Shown: positions 23,296 through 30,730 of the stretch, piece after piece
Layout of the letters: every line of letters starts with the position of its first letter
Numbering within the stretch: the first letter of the stretch is position 1
NCBI RefSeq assembly: GCF_937870815.1
Contig: NZ_CALMZS010000215.1
Location: 1-36,558 of the forward strand
Direction: 5' to 3'
Source of the DNA: an uncultured Brevundimonas sp.
GTDB lineage: Bacteria > Pseudomonadota > Alphaproteobacteria > Caulobacterales > Caulobacteraceae
Length of the DNA: 36,558 nt
Notes under the pieces: model-generated
What the model was told of the DNA's origin: nothing
Databases searched by the model: none
The model's input: the letters and a program-made list of their open reading frames with translations, nothing else
Translations under genes and position numbers: made by a program

Positions 23296-23912
23296 CGCGG
23301 CTCGCCCCTCTCGCTGTAGCCGTCATCGCGAACGCCGGCGCGGGGCGCCGGGAAAGTCCTGTCCAAACTCTTGAGATAGGCCACCAGATCCAGGGCCTGG
23401 GAGCGGGCCACGACGACCTTGCCCGCGGGCGCATAGCCCCCGGGCATGGCCACGACGACATCGCCCCTGGCCGCCTTGTCCTTGATCTCGAACAGATAGG
23501 GATAGGCGGGCATGATGCTCCAGTCGAACACGGCCCGGGGCTGGTAGAGATGGGTGAGATGCCAGTCCCGGCTGGGAAGCCGTGCGCCGACGTTCTGAAG
23601 ATCCGGCCCGGTCCGCATGGTGCCCAGCTGGTGGGGCTGATCGTAGAAATAGTCCGAGGCCACCGAGGCGCGCCCCCAACCACGTTCGGCGTCGGGGGCC
23701 TGGTCCAGCGACCGGGGCTGCTGGCTGTGACAGGACACGCAGCCCTGCGAGACATAGATGTCGCGGCCGCGCGATTCCGCCGCAGTATAGGCCTCGAGAC
23801 CCGGTGTGGGGGGCTCGGTCCGTATCTGGATGCCTGGGAGGATCACGAGAAGGAGGGTGGCGAAGGCCAGGATGGCGAGGGCGAGGACGCCGAGGGGAAT
23901 GACGCGGTTCAT
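23292..23912 (-). CDS. ccoO: CcoO-like monohaem cytochrome c, cbb3-type oxidase subunit II
   Basis: 206 residues; ATGA overlap with CcoN. One N-terminal membrane helix (6-28), then 'GRDIYVSQGCVSCHSQQPRS' with the haem site C-V-S-C-H, 'GPDLQNVGARLPSRDWHLTH' and 'RAVFDWSIMPAYPYLF' with a Met ligand candidate in S-I-M-P-A-Y-P. The G-C-x-x-C-H-S-Q and the W-H-x-x-H-L-Y-x-P-R pieces are the CcoO signature. It passes electrons to the CcoN subunit. It is slightly divergent from classical CcoO (S-Q-Q-P-R-S where S-Q-M-I-R-P is usual). Confidence 0.88.
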   Translation of the reverse strand: MNRVIPLGVLALAILAFATLLLVILPGIQIRTEPPTPGLEAYTAAESRGRDIYVSQGCVSCHSQQPRSLDQAPDAERGWGRASVASDYFYDQPHQLGTMRTGPDLQNVGARLPSRDWHLTHLYQPRAVFDWSIMPAYPYLFEIKDKAARGDVVVAMPGGYAPAGKVVVARSQALDLVAYLKSLDRTFPAPRAGVRDDGYSERGEPR

Positions 23913-25525
23913 GCGGCGGTCGCCGGAACGGTGTCGGGCGGCGAGTCAGTGGCGTCCGACGCGGACGACGGGGCCCGTCCGCGCACGATCACGGCCATGA
24001 AATGGATCGCGAAGATCAGATGGCCCACGGTCATCAGGATACCGCCCACGGACCGGGCCTCGAGATATGGCTTGAGCAGCGTCACGCTGTCGGCGAAAGG
24101 ACGGGTCACATCCAGCATCGCCAGGCCCTGGAGGACGCCGCCCACCGTCAATGACACGAAATAGACGGCGAAGCCGGCGACCACGAGCCAGAAATGGGCC
24201 GCGATCAACCTGGGCCAGGGCCAGGCGCGACCGGTCAGCCGCGGCAGGGTGTGGTAGACGGCGCCGAACAGAACGAAGGACACGAAGCCATAGGCGCCGA
24301 GATGGGCGTGGCCGACCGTGTATTGTGTGAAGTGGGTCACGGTGTTGACGCTGCGCAGCGCCTCGATCGACCCCTGGAAGGAGGCCGCCGTGTACATGAG
24401 CGCGCCCAGGGAGATGAATCTGAGGGGGATGGAAGCCTTGAAGACCCAGAGGTTGCGCGCGACTGTGACGTGCTGATTGACGGCCACGGCGATCACCGGG
24501 ACGAACATCATCACGCTGTGGACGATGGACAGGGTGACGACCCAGGTGGGGACCGGGCCGCCGATCAGATGGTGGATGCCGACCTGGCTGTAGAAGAGGG
24601 CCAGGGCCCAGAAGCCGAGCAGCGACATGCTGTAGGAATAGATCGGCTTGCCGATGATCTTGGGAATGAAATAATAGGCCGCGCCGACACCGAGGGGGGT
24701 GAGCCACAGACCCAGGACATTGTGGGCGAACCACCAGTTCACGGTGGCTTCCTGCACGCCCGAATGCAGGCCGGGCAGGTTGGCGATGAAGAACAGGATC
24801 GGAAACCAGCACAGGGCGCCAAGATAGTACCAGCCGGTCACATAGATGTGGCCGACGTTGCGATTCAGCGCTGTTCGCAGCAGGGGCAGGACGAAACAGG
24901 CCCCGGCGGCGGCCAGCAGGATGTCGATCTGCCAGGGAATCTCCAGCCATTCCTCGCCGTCGGTCCAGCCGGAAGCGATGGCCGCGGCCCCGGCGGCCAG
25001 GGCGATGTTCCAGAGCGCGGCGCCCAGGATCGGAAGGCGCGGATGACGCAGCGCGGTGTGGAAGATGCGCGGCGCGATCCATATCGCCACCCCGATGCCG
25101 GTCAGCGACAGCCAGCCGTAGGCCACCATGTTCAGATGCAGGGTCCGGACCCGCCCGAAGGTCAGGGGACCATAGGCCGAAAGCCAGTCCGGCCAGTGCA
25201 GTTTGAGCGAGGCCATGACCCCGAACACGGACCCCAGCACAAGCCAGAAGATGCCGCTCGCCAGCAGGACCAGAACGGGCCGTCGCGAGACAGCGTCGAT
25301 CCCCGCCCGCGCGGTGTCATAGTGGTGCGGGCCGAGGGCCTGTGGGTCGTCGCCGGCCATGGTGGCGTCGTCGGCCTGCCCGGCCTCGCCGGGGACGAAC
25401 ACCGTATAGGCCTGACCCTGGTGCAGTTCCATCTGACGGTTGGTCACCGCCCAGATCAGGAAGGCCAGCGCCAGCAGGGAGACAAGGAAGCTGAGAGCCA
25501 GCAAAAGGCCGATCGTCACCGACAC
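23909..25525 (-). CDS. ccoN: cbb3-type cytochrome c oxidase subunit I
   Basis: 538 residues from a GTG start with GGGAG eight bases before it. There are about 14 hydrophobic helices. His ligands for low-spin haem, high-spin haem and CuB are seen in 'RTLHLNMVAYGWLSLTGIG', 'TVNWWFAHNVLGLWLTPLG', 'SQVGIHHLIGGPVPTW' and 'YTVGHAHLGAYGFVSFV'. The Tyr in the helix with Y-S-Y-S-M and the H-H pair are as in CcoN and related NorB proteins; presence of CcoO and a copper ATPase next to it favours an oxidase over a nitric oxide reductase. Expected role: reduction of oxygen to water with proton pumping at low oxygen. No CcoG, CcoH or CcoS is seen nearby. Confidence 0.88.
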   Translation of the reverse strand: MSVTIGLLLALSFLVSLLALAFLIWAVTNRQMELHQGQAYTVFVPGEAGQADDATMAGDDPQALGPHHYDTARAGIDAVSRRPVLVLLASGIFWLVLGSVFGVMASLKLHWPDWLSAYGPLTFGRVRTLHLNMVAYGWLSLTGIGVAIWIAPRIFHTALRHPRLPILGAALWNIALAAGAAAIASGWTDGEEWLEIPWQIDILLAAAGACFVLPLLRTALNRNVGHIYVTGWYYLGALCWFPILFFIANLPGLHSGVQEATVNWWFAHNVLGLWLTPLGVGAAYYFIPKIIGKPIYSYSMSLLGFWALALFYSQVGIHHLIGGPVPTWVVTLSIVHSVMMFVPVIAVAVNQHVTVARNLWVFKASIPLRFISLGALMYTAASFQGSIEALRSVNTVTHFTQYTVGHAHLGAYGFVSFVLFGAVYHTLPRLTGRAWPWPRLIAAHFWLVVAGFAVYFVSLTVGGVLQGLAMLDVTRPFADSVTLLKPYLEARSVGGILMTVGHLIFAIHFMAVIVRGRAPSSASDATDSPPDTVPATAA

Positions 25526-25540
25526 GCGCGTTCTCCCGGA

Positions 25541-26890
25541 TCAGAATGCGACGGTGACATCTGCATATCCATAGACGGTATCGCCGGTATCGGGCGCGCC
25601 GGGCGCGTCGGTCAGAACCCGCCCCTTGAACAGCCGGGCCGCTCCGACTTCCAGCCAGGCGCCATCGGGTCGCAGCGCATATCGCGCCCGCGCTTCGATC
25701 TGCTGCCCGGCGAACCGCCCGGAGCGACCCGAAGGGTCGGCGACCAAGGTCAGGCCGAGGGCGTCGGTCGGGCTGTCCAGCCAGAGCCCCCTGTACATCG
25801 CCATCGCCTCGAACCGGGGGGAGGGCCTGACCTCGACCCGGACGCCGGGCGACCTCAGGTTCTGGCGCGAGACGGGCCCGTAGAGACCGGCGGGGCCGAA
25901 CTCGAACCGACGGGCGCCGAACAGTGGATCAAACCGCGCGTAATGGTCTCCGCCTTCGTCGCCGCTGGCGTGGTCATACTGGACCGCCAGCCGGGGCTTC
26001 CAGACGCGATCGAAGGTTCGGCCCACTTCGGCGTGCATGAACCAGGCGCCGACGTCCAGATCGCGCGTGTCGGCCACGGCGGCCGTCCGTCGGGCCGTGC
26101 CGACCTGTCCCGCGGCCTCGAGCTCGAAATCCACCCGACCGGTCCCGGGCCCCCGACGCAAGCGAAAGCCGGGCGTGAACAGCCGCCTGTCCCGGGTCTG
26201 CAGGGCCGGGTCATCCTGTTCGTTCAGCCCATAGCCGTAGATTTCCAGGGTGGTGGCCCGATCATCGAGCGATCCCACCCATGACGCGCCAAAGAACTGC
26301 AGGTCGGTGCTTTCGCGGTCCCATTCGACGGCATGGCCTTCCACGCCGGCCCGGTCGTCGGGCAAGCGGTACTGGGGCATGACCCAAAACGCGGTCAGGT
26401 TCCCGCCCCCCAGCGGGGTCTGAAGCCGCGCGCCCGTATAGGCGTTGGTGGTGTTGCGGAAATTCTGTCGCGAGACCAGCCGCTTGGACCCGACGTCCAT
26501 CGTCATCCGGCCCAGGCGGAGAACACTGTCGCCGTCGTCGCCGAGATCGATATCGGCAAAGGCTTGCACCAGTTCGAGTCCGTTGACCTCGCTGGTGCCC
26601 ACGGAGGACAGGGGATCCTGTCCGAACGCCCGAGAATCGTACAATTCGGTCCCGAAGCGAACGCGACCGGCGTCGTAGCCCACGGCCAGGGTCGCGCGGG
26701 TGAACAGGACGTCGTCATGTTCGGCGAAACGCGGACGGAACTGGCCCGCCAGGGTTTCCGCGCGAACCCGCAGGCTGCCAGATACGGTCCAGCGCGAGGG
26801 TGTGGCGGGGGCCTCCGGAGCGATCACCGGCGCCGACTGCGCCGCGGCCGGATGGGATATCGCCAAGACCGCGAGGAGCGGTGCGATCAT
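25541..26890 (-). CDS. Alginate-export-type outer membrane porin
   Basis: 449 residues; the ATG overlaps the nucleotidase stop (ATGA). A signal peptide ends near A-A-A-Q (18). The remainder is an alternating-polarity beta barrel: 'VSGSLRVRAETLAGQFRP', 'LFTRATLAVGYDAG', 'RLGRMTMDVGSKRLVSRQNF', 'VQYDHASGDE' and a final strand 'TVYGYADVTVAF' ending in Phe, the usual barrel-assembly signal. The R-x-R-x-E, G-R-x-x-x-D-x-G-S-x-R and L-x-x-x-Y-x-x-A-S-G-D pattern is that of the alginate export family. The ligand need not be alginate; it may let anions or sulfur compounds in for the periplasmic enzymes of the operon. Confidence 0.82.
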   Translation of the reverse strand: MIAPLLAVLAISHPAAAQSAPVIAPEAPATPSRWTVSGSLRVRAETLAGQFRPRFAEHDDVLFTRATLAVGYDAGRVRFGTELYDSRAFGQDPLSSVGTSEVNGLELVQAFADIDLGDDGDSVLRLGRMTMDVGSKRLVSRQNFRNTTNAYTGARLQTPLGGGNLTAFWVMPQYRLPDDRAGVEGHAVEWDRESTDLQFFGASWVGSLDDRATTLEIYGYGLNEQDDPALQTRDRRLFTPGFRLRRGPGTGRVDFELEAAGQVGTARRTAAVADTRDLDVGAWFMHAEVGRTFDRVWKPRLAVQYDHASGDEGGDHYARFDPLFGARRFEFGPAGLYGPVSRQNLRSPGVRVEVRPSPRFEAMAMYRGLWLDSPTDALGLTLVADPSGRSGRFAGQQIEARARYALRPDGAWLEVGAARLFKGRVLTDAPGAPDTGDTVYGYADVTVAF

Positions 26891-28467
26891 CGGGCGACGG
26901 GTCCAATACGACGAATCCTACCCATGGCAGGGGCGGTCAGGACGCCGCGGCGAACCATCCCCTCCTCGACGACCTGGGTGACGCTGACATCATGCACCTG
27001 GGTGTCCTGGCCCTGGGCGAAGGCGGCATAGCGATGCAGCCCTTCCAGCATGCCGACATTGGTGGCGGCGAGATACAGCCGGTCGGCTTCGATCGCGCGG
27101 CCATCGATCGTGACGTCGCTGACGCGCCGTCCAGCTGGACGGTTAAGGTCGAAGGTCCAGCCGATGCCGGAGGTCTGCACCAGGCCTCCGACGCGGTCGA
27201 AGACATCTTCGGGTCCGAGGTTGGTGGCGCTCTGTTCGAGGATCGACAGGACCTGGGCGCCCGTCAAACGCAGGGTCACCATCCTCGTCGGATGGGGCAG
27301 CAGGGTGACCAGGCGATCGCGCGTGACCGGTCCCGGGGTGATGGAAACGCCGTAACCGACGCCGGGCATGAAGGCGATGTCCGCGCCCGTGCGTTCGCGC
27401 ATCAGGTCGCCGACCAGAACGTCGAAGGGGCTTTCAGATTTGTACTGGCGTCCGATCCGATCATAGGCCGTGGCCAGGACCTCATCGAGGCGGGCGCGAT
27501 GGGGTCCGTCCAGATCGGACACCAGGGCGGCGATGCGGGGATCCGGGTCGATCCGGTCGTTCCAGAGGTCGGTCACCTTGCCCTCGACCGCCGACACCTC
27601 GCCGTCCGCGTCCACGGTGACGGTCAGCTCGCCAAGAGCGGCCGCATCGGACACGGCTTGGGCGATCCAGACCCCGTTCACCCGCTCGGGGGGATCGATC
27701 CGGTCGTGGGAATGAGCGGCCACGATCAGATCGATGTCGGGAATCTGTCGCGCCATCTCGCGATCTACGGCGGTGCCCTGGTGCGACAGGACCACAACCA
27801 CTTCGGCGGCTTCGCGCATTTGCGGCAGAATGGCGCGCGCCGCGTCGATGCCGTTGGTGAAGGTCACGCCCCGGGTGTTGGCCTTGGATCCGGTCTCGCC
27901 GGTGTTGTGATAGCTGAGCGCCAGCACAGCGACCCGGACGCCGCCGACCTCGAACAACTCCCACGGCCGTCCGAATATGGGTTCGCCGTCCACCAGGGCG
28001 TTGGCCCCCCGCATCGGAAAGTCGGCGATGGCCTGAAGTTCCCGGGTCCGGTCCAGCCCGTAGTCGAAATCGTGATTGCCCAGGGCCATGAAGCGATAGC
28101 CGACCGCGTTCATCAGCCGGATCATCGCCTCGCCTCGCGTGGCGTTGCCGACCAGGTCGTCGCTGAAGGTGTCGCCCCCGTCCACGAGCAGCACAGAGTC
28201 GGGTCCGACTTTCCGGCGCACGTTTTCGATCGCGGAGGCGAGGTAGGCGAAGCCGCCGATCATGGCGGCCCGGTCGAACTGGGCCGGGTCGCGGCCGGGA
28301 TCGCCCGTCTGGGCGGTGGCGTCGCCCGGCGCGACCGGGAAAGGCGTATGACGCCCGTGCATGTCGTTGGTGTGCAACAGGGTGAAGGCGCGATCCTGGG
28401 CCAGAGCCGGGCGCGGCGCGGCCGCGACCACCAGTCCAAGCGCGACCGCGATCATTCCGAGCTTCAT
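26887..28467 (-). CDS. Periplasmic metallophosphatase / 5'-nucleotidase family protein
   Basis: 526 residues; GGGAG stands before ATG 28467. Signal peptide 'MKLGMIAVALGLVVAAAPRP' with cleavage near A-L-A-Q. The metallophosphoesterase domain has T-N-D-M-H-G, G-G-D-T-F, 'GNHDFDYG', V-L-S-H-Q-G and A-H-S-H-D, all metal ligands present. The C-terminal 5'-nucleotidase domain (about 330-510) shows 'ITPGPVTRDRLVTLLPHPTR' and 'VGGLVQTSGIGWTFD'. This plan is shared by UshA-type nucleotidases, YchR-like proteins and SoxB; the intact GNHDFDYG is of the nucleotidase, not SoxB, type. It opens the 11-kb operon behind a CTTAAG box. A substrate cannot be named. Confidence 0.87.
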   Translation of the reverse strand: MKLGMIAVALGLVVAAAPRPALAQDRAFTLLHTNDMHGRHTPFPVAPGDATAQTGDPGRDPAQFDRAAMIGGFAYLASAIENVRRKVGPDSVLLVDGGDTFSDDLVGNATRGEAMIRLMNAVGYRFMALGNHDFDYGLDRTRELQAIADFPMRGANALVDGEPIFGRPWELFEVGGVRVAVLALSYHNTGETGSKANTRGVTFTNGIDAARAILPQMREAAEVVVVLSHQGTAVDREMARQIPDIDLIVAAHSHDRIDPPERVNGVWIAQAVSDAAALGELTVTVDADGEVSAVEGKVTDLWNDRIDPDPRIAALVSDLDGPHRARLDEVLATAYDRIGRQYKSESPFDVLVGDLMRERTGADIAFMPGVGYGVSITPGPVTRDRLVTLLPHPTRMVTLRLTGAQVLSILEQSATNLGPEDVFDRVGGLVQTSGIGWTFDLNRPAGRRVSDVTIDGRAIEADRLYLAATNVGMLEGLHRYAAFAQGQDTQVHDVSVTQVVEEGMVRRGVLTAPAMGRIRRIGPVAR

Positions 28468-28511
28468 GCGTTTTTCTCCCGACGTTTTGCCGCAGGAGCC
28501 ACACGTCCTAC

Positions 28512-28528
28512 CTTAAGGCAGTCTTAAG
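28512..28528. promoter_or_regulatory. CTTAAG-N5-CTTAAG regulator box before the 11-kb respiratory operon
   Basis: CTTAAG 28512-28517, GCAGT, CTTAAG 28523-28528, a perfect copy lying 45 bases before the nucleotidase start at 28467. The gene order downstream is unbroken to 17608, so this one site could govern eight genes. Confidence 0.75.
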
Positions 28529-28628
28529 GCCGGATTCGGTCCACCATTTTTACGACTACCGGTCGCTCCGCGGCGAGAGCAAATCCGGCGTCAGGTCGGG
28601 GCGGACCGTGATTGGGGTCGGGACGGGG

Positions 28629-28658
28629 CGTTCGACGAACGTCGATGTTTCCGACGTT
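28629..28658. terminator. Overlapping inverted repeats after the sensor kinase gene
   Basis: CGTTCG-A-CGAACG (28629-28641) and AACGTCG/CGACGTT around a 7-base loop (28638-28658) overlap. They lie 18 bases after the kinase stop at 28676 and could end the regulator operon or act as an operator. There is no T run. Confidence 0.3.
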
Positions 28659-28675
28659 CTGGGGGCAAGGTCGTT

Positions 28676-30019
28676 TCAAACCTCGGCGCGCACGTCGGTT
28701 ACGGGCATGATCAGGTCAACCCGCAGCCCCCCAAGCGCCGAGCGCGCATAGTCCATCCGCCAGCCTTGAGCGCGCGCGCAGGCCTGGGCGATTGACAGCC
28801 CCAAGCCGTTGCCGCCCGGACGGGCGTTGGCCGCCCGGAAGAAGCGATGGCCGAGGCTGGTCAGATCGGAGAAGCCGACGCCGGGGCCGTCGTCTTCGAC
28901 GATCAGTCGGGTCAAATGTCCGTCGGCCTCCAGGCGGACCTCGACGCGGGATTCGGCATAGGTGGCGGCGTTGGACAACAGGTTGCCGAGGATGACGGAG
29001 AGCGGATGGGGTTGCGCGTGCAGGCTCAAGGGGCCGGGCCGATGGATCGCGATGCCGGGGTGGTCTCCCGCCCGCTTGATGAGATCCGGCCAGAGGTCGG
29101 CCAGCGGGATCCAGCGTCGCTCTTCCAGGGTCGATGAGAGGGCCTCGCTGCGCGACATTTCCAGCAACTGGCTGACCAGTCGCGCGGTGCGATCGACGGA
29201 CTCGGTCATCTGCGCCAGGGCGCCGTCGCGCACGGTCTTGTCCTTGGCGGCGGCGGCGATCTGGGCCTGGACGCGCAGGCCGGCGAGGGGGGTGCGCAGT
29301 TCATGCGCCGCAGCGGAGATGAATTGCGACTCGCGCTGTCGCGCCGCGTCCAGACGCCCGATGAGGCCGTTCAGGGCGTCGGTGAACGGCTTGAGTTCGT
29401 CGGCGGCCTCGGGCGTCATGACCGGGGTCAGGTCATCGGCGTCGCGCGCGGCGATGGCGCGGGTGACCGACCGGATCGGGGCAAGGCCGCGACCCACCGA
29501 CATCCAGATCAGGCCCGCCATCGCCAGCAGCCCCAGCCCGGCCGGGGCGATCAGGCCTGCGATCACGCTCTGAACCAGATGGTCGCGCATGCCGAGATTG
29601 TCGCCGACCAGGACGCGGACGCCGGCCCCGCGGTTCTCGACGGCATAGACGCGCCAGCGCTCCCCGTCGATCACCGTCTCGGAGAACCCCGTCGCAGCGG
29701 TCGTGAGACGCGAACCCGGAGCCCCGTCCGAACGACCGATGAGCGCGCCGTCAAGCGACCAGATCTGGCAGGACAGCTGGCGGGCGTAGGAGGTTCGGCT
29801 CGTGGCGGACGCCAGCGCCGCGGCGTCCGCCGGTACGCGGGCGACATCGCCGCTGGACAGCAGGGACGACACCATGCGCGAGGCCTCAATCAGGCGGGCG
29901 TCGAGGACGCGCTCGACCTCGTGCTGGGTGCGGACATAGACCCAGCCCGCCGCCAGGCTCCAGACGACCGTCGAGGCAAGGGCGAGGATGACGAACAGTC
30001 TGAGGCGAATCGAGCTCAT
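28676..30019 (-). CDS. Sensor histidine kinase, QseC/PmrB type
   Basis: 447 residues from ATG 30019, which overlaps the regulator stop (ATGA); a longer frame would run into the regulator gene. Two membrane helices (about 5-27 and 150-175) border a periplasmic sensor of about 120 residues with one Cys ('QLSCQIWSLDGALIGRS'). A HAMP-like stretch is followed by the H box 'SAAAHELRTPLAGLRVQ', N box 'ILGNLLSNAATYA', 'VEDDGPGVGF' and 'GGNGLGLSIAQA'. All kinase boxes are present. It should autophosphorylate on the His and pass phosphate to Asp51 of the partner. The periplasmic signal is unknown; the regulated genes suggest envelope, thiol or sulfur stress. Confidence 0.92.
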   Translation of the reverse strand: MSSIRLRLFVILALASTVVWSLAAGWVYVRTQHEVERVLDARLIEASRMVSSLLSSGDVARVPADAAALASATSRTSYARQLSCQIWSLDGALIGRSDGAPGSRLTTAATGFSETVIDGERWRVYAVENRGAGVRVLVGDNLGMRDHLVQSVIAGLIAPAGLGLLAMAGLIWMSVGRGLAPIRSVTRAIAARDADDLTPVMTPEAADELKPFTDALNGLIGRLDAARQRESQFISAAAHELRTPLAGLRVQAQIAAAAKDKTVRDGALAQMTESVDRTARLVSQLLEMSRSEALSSTLEERRWIPLADLWPDLIKRAGDHPGIAIHRPGPLSLHAQPHPLSVILGNLLSNAATYAESRVEVRLEADGHLTRLIVEDDGPGVGFSDLTSLGHRFFRAANARPGGNGLGLSIAQACARAQGWRMDYARSALGGLRVDLIMPVTDVRAEV

Positions 30020-30669
30020 CGCAAGGCGTATCCCAGGCCGCGCATCGTTCGGATCAGATCGGCGCCGAATTTGGCGCGCAGATGGTGGATGTGCACTTCC
30101 ACGGCATTGCTGCCGATGTCTTCCTGCCATCCATAGAGCCTCTCTTCCAGTTGTCCGCGCGACAGCACCTGGCCCGGACGCTCGATAAGGGCCTCCAGGA
30201 TCGCGAACTCGCGGCGCGAGAGGGGGACGTCCCGGTCGCCCAGCCAGGCGAGACGGGCCTTCGGATCGAGAACGAGATCGCCGTGTTTCAAGGGCGCGGA
30301 CGCCCGCCCGAGGACCCTGCGACGGACCGCTCTCAGCCGCGCCGCGAGCTCCTCCAGATCGAAAGGCTTGCCGAGGTAGTCGTCGGCGCCCGCATCCAGG
30401 CCCTCGACGCGATCGGGTGCGGAGTCCCGGGCGGTCAGGAGCAGCACGGCCACCGCCATCTCGCGGCGTCGGACGAAGCGCAGCACCTCCAGACCGTCGC
30501 CGTCCGGCAGGCCGAGATCCAGCACGACGGCGTCGAAGCTGGAACAGTCCAGAGCGGCCAGGGCGTCCTGGACGGTGCCGGCGACATCGACGGTCCAGCC
30601 ATAGGTGGTCAGACCGACCTGAAGGCCGTTGGCGAGAATGGGGTCGTCTTCTACGGCGAGGATGCGCAT
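30016..30669 (-). CDS. OmpR-family response regulator, QseB/PmrA type
   Basis: 217 residues from ATG 30669 ('MRILAVEDDP', the fixed start of the family); upstream codons would add an unlike 78-residue tail. The receiver has Asp8-Asp9, phospho-acceptor Asp51 in 'VVLDLGLPDGDGLEVL', Thr in 'LLLTARD' and Lys in L-G-K-P-F. The winged helix shows 'LSRREFAILEALIERPGQVL', 'LYGWQEDIGSNAVEVHIHHL' and 'LIRTMRGLGYAL', very close to the recognition region of QseB and PmrA. Those proteins bind CTTAAT/G half-sites separated by five bases, and the same repeat stands 23 bases before this gene. So it probably controls itself and the other genes with this box. No ribosome site is near; the mRNA may be leaderless. 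Confidence 0.93.
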   Translation of the reverse strand: MRILAVEDDPILANGLQVGLTTYGWTVDVAGTVQDALAALDCSSFDAVVLDLGLPDGDGLEVLRFVRRREMAVAVLLLTARDSAPDRVEGLDAGADDYLGKPFDLEELAARLRAVRRRVLGRASAPLKHGDLVLDPKARLAWLGDRDVPLSRREFAILEALIERPGQVLSRGQLEERLYGWQEDIGSNAVEVHIHHLRAKFGADLIRTMRGLGYALR

Positions 30670-30691
30670 GGCGATCGGATCGGCCTCCAGG

Positions 30692-30708
30692 CTTAAGGCT
30701 GACTTAAG
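30692..30708. promoter_or_regulatory. CTTAAG-N5-CTTAAG box in the regulator/DsbD divergent promoter
   Basis: CTTAAG 30692-30697, GCTGA, CTTAAG 30703-30708. It lies exactly in the middle of the 61-base gap between the two start codons, 22 bases from each, so one site can act on both directions. The short distances fit leaderless transcripts with the box at the -35 region. Confidence 0.78.
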
Positions 30709-30730
30709 CTGCGATGACGATCGACGCCGC

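Noticed and set aside
23909..25525. Nitric oxide reductase NorB
   Set aside because: CcoO-like, CcoP-like and FixI/CopA-type genes follow directly, as for cbb3 oxidases; no NorC, NorD or NorQ is seen.
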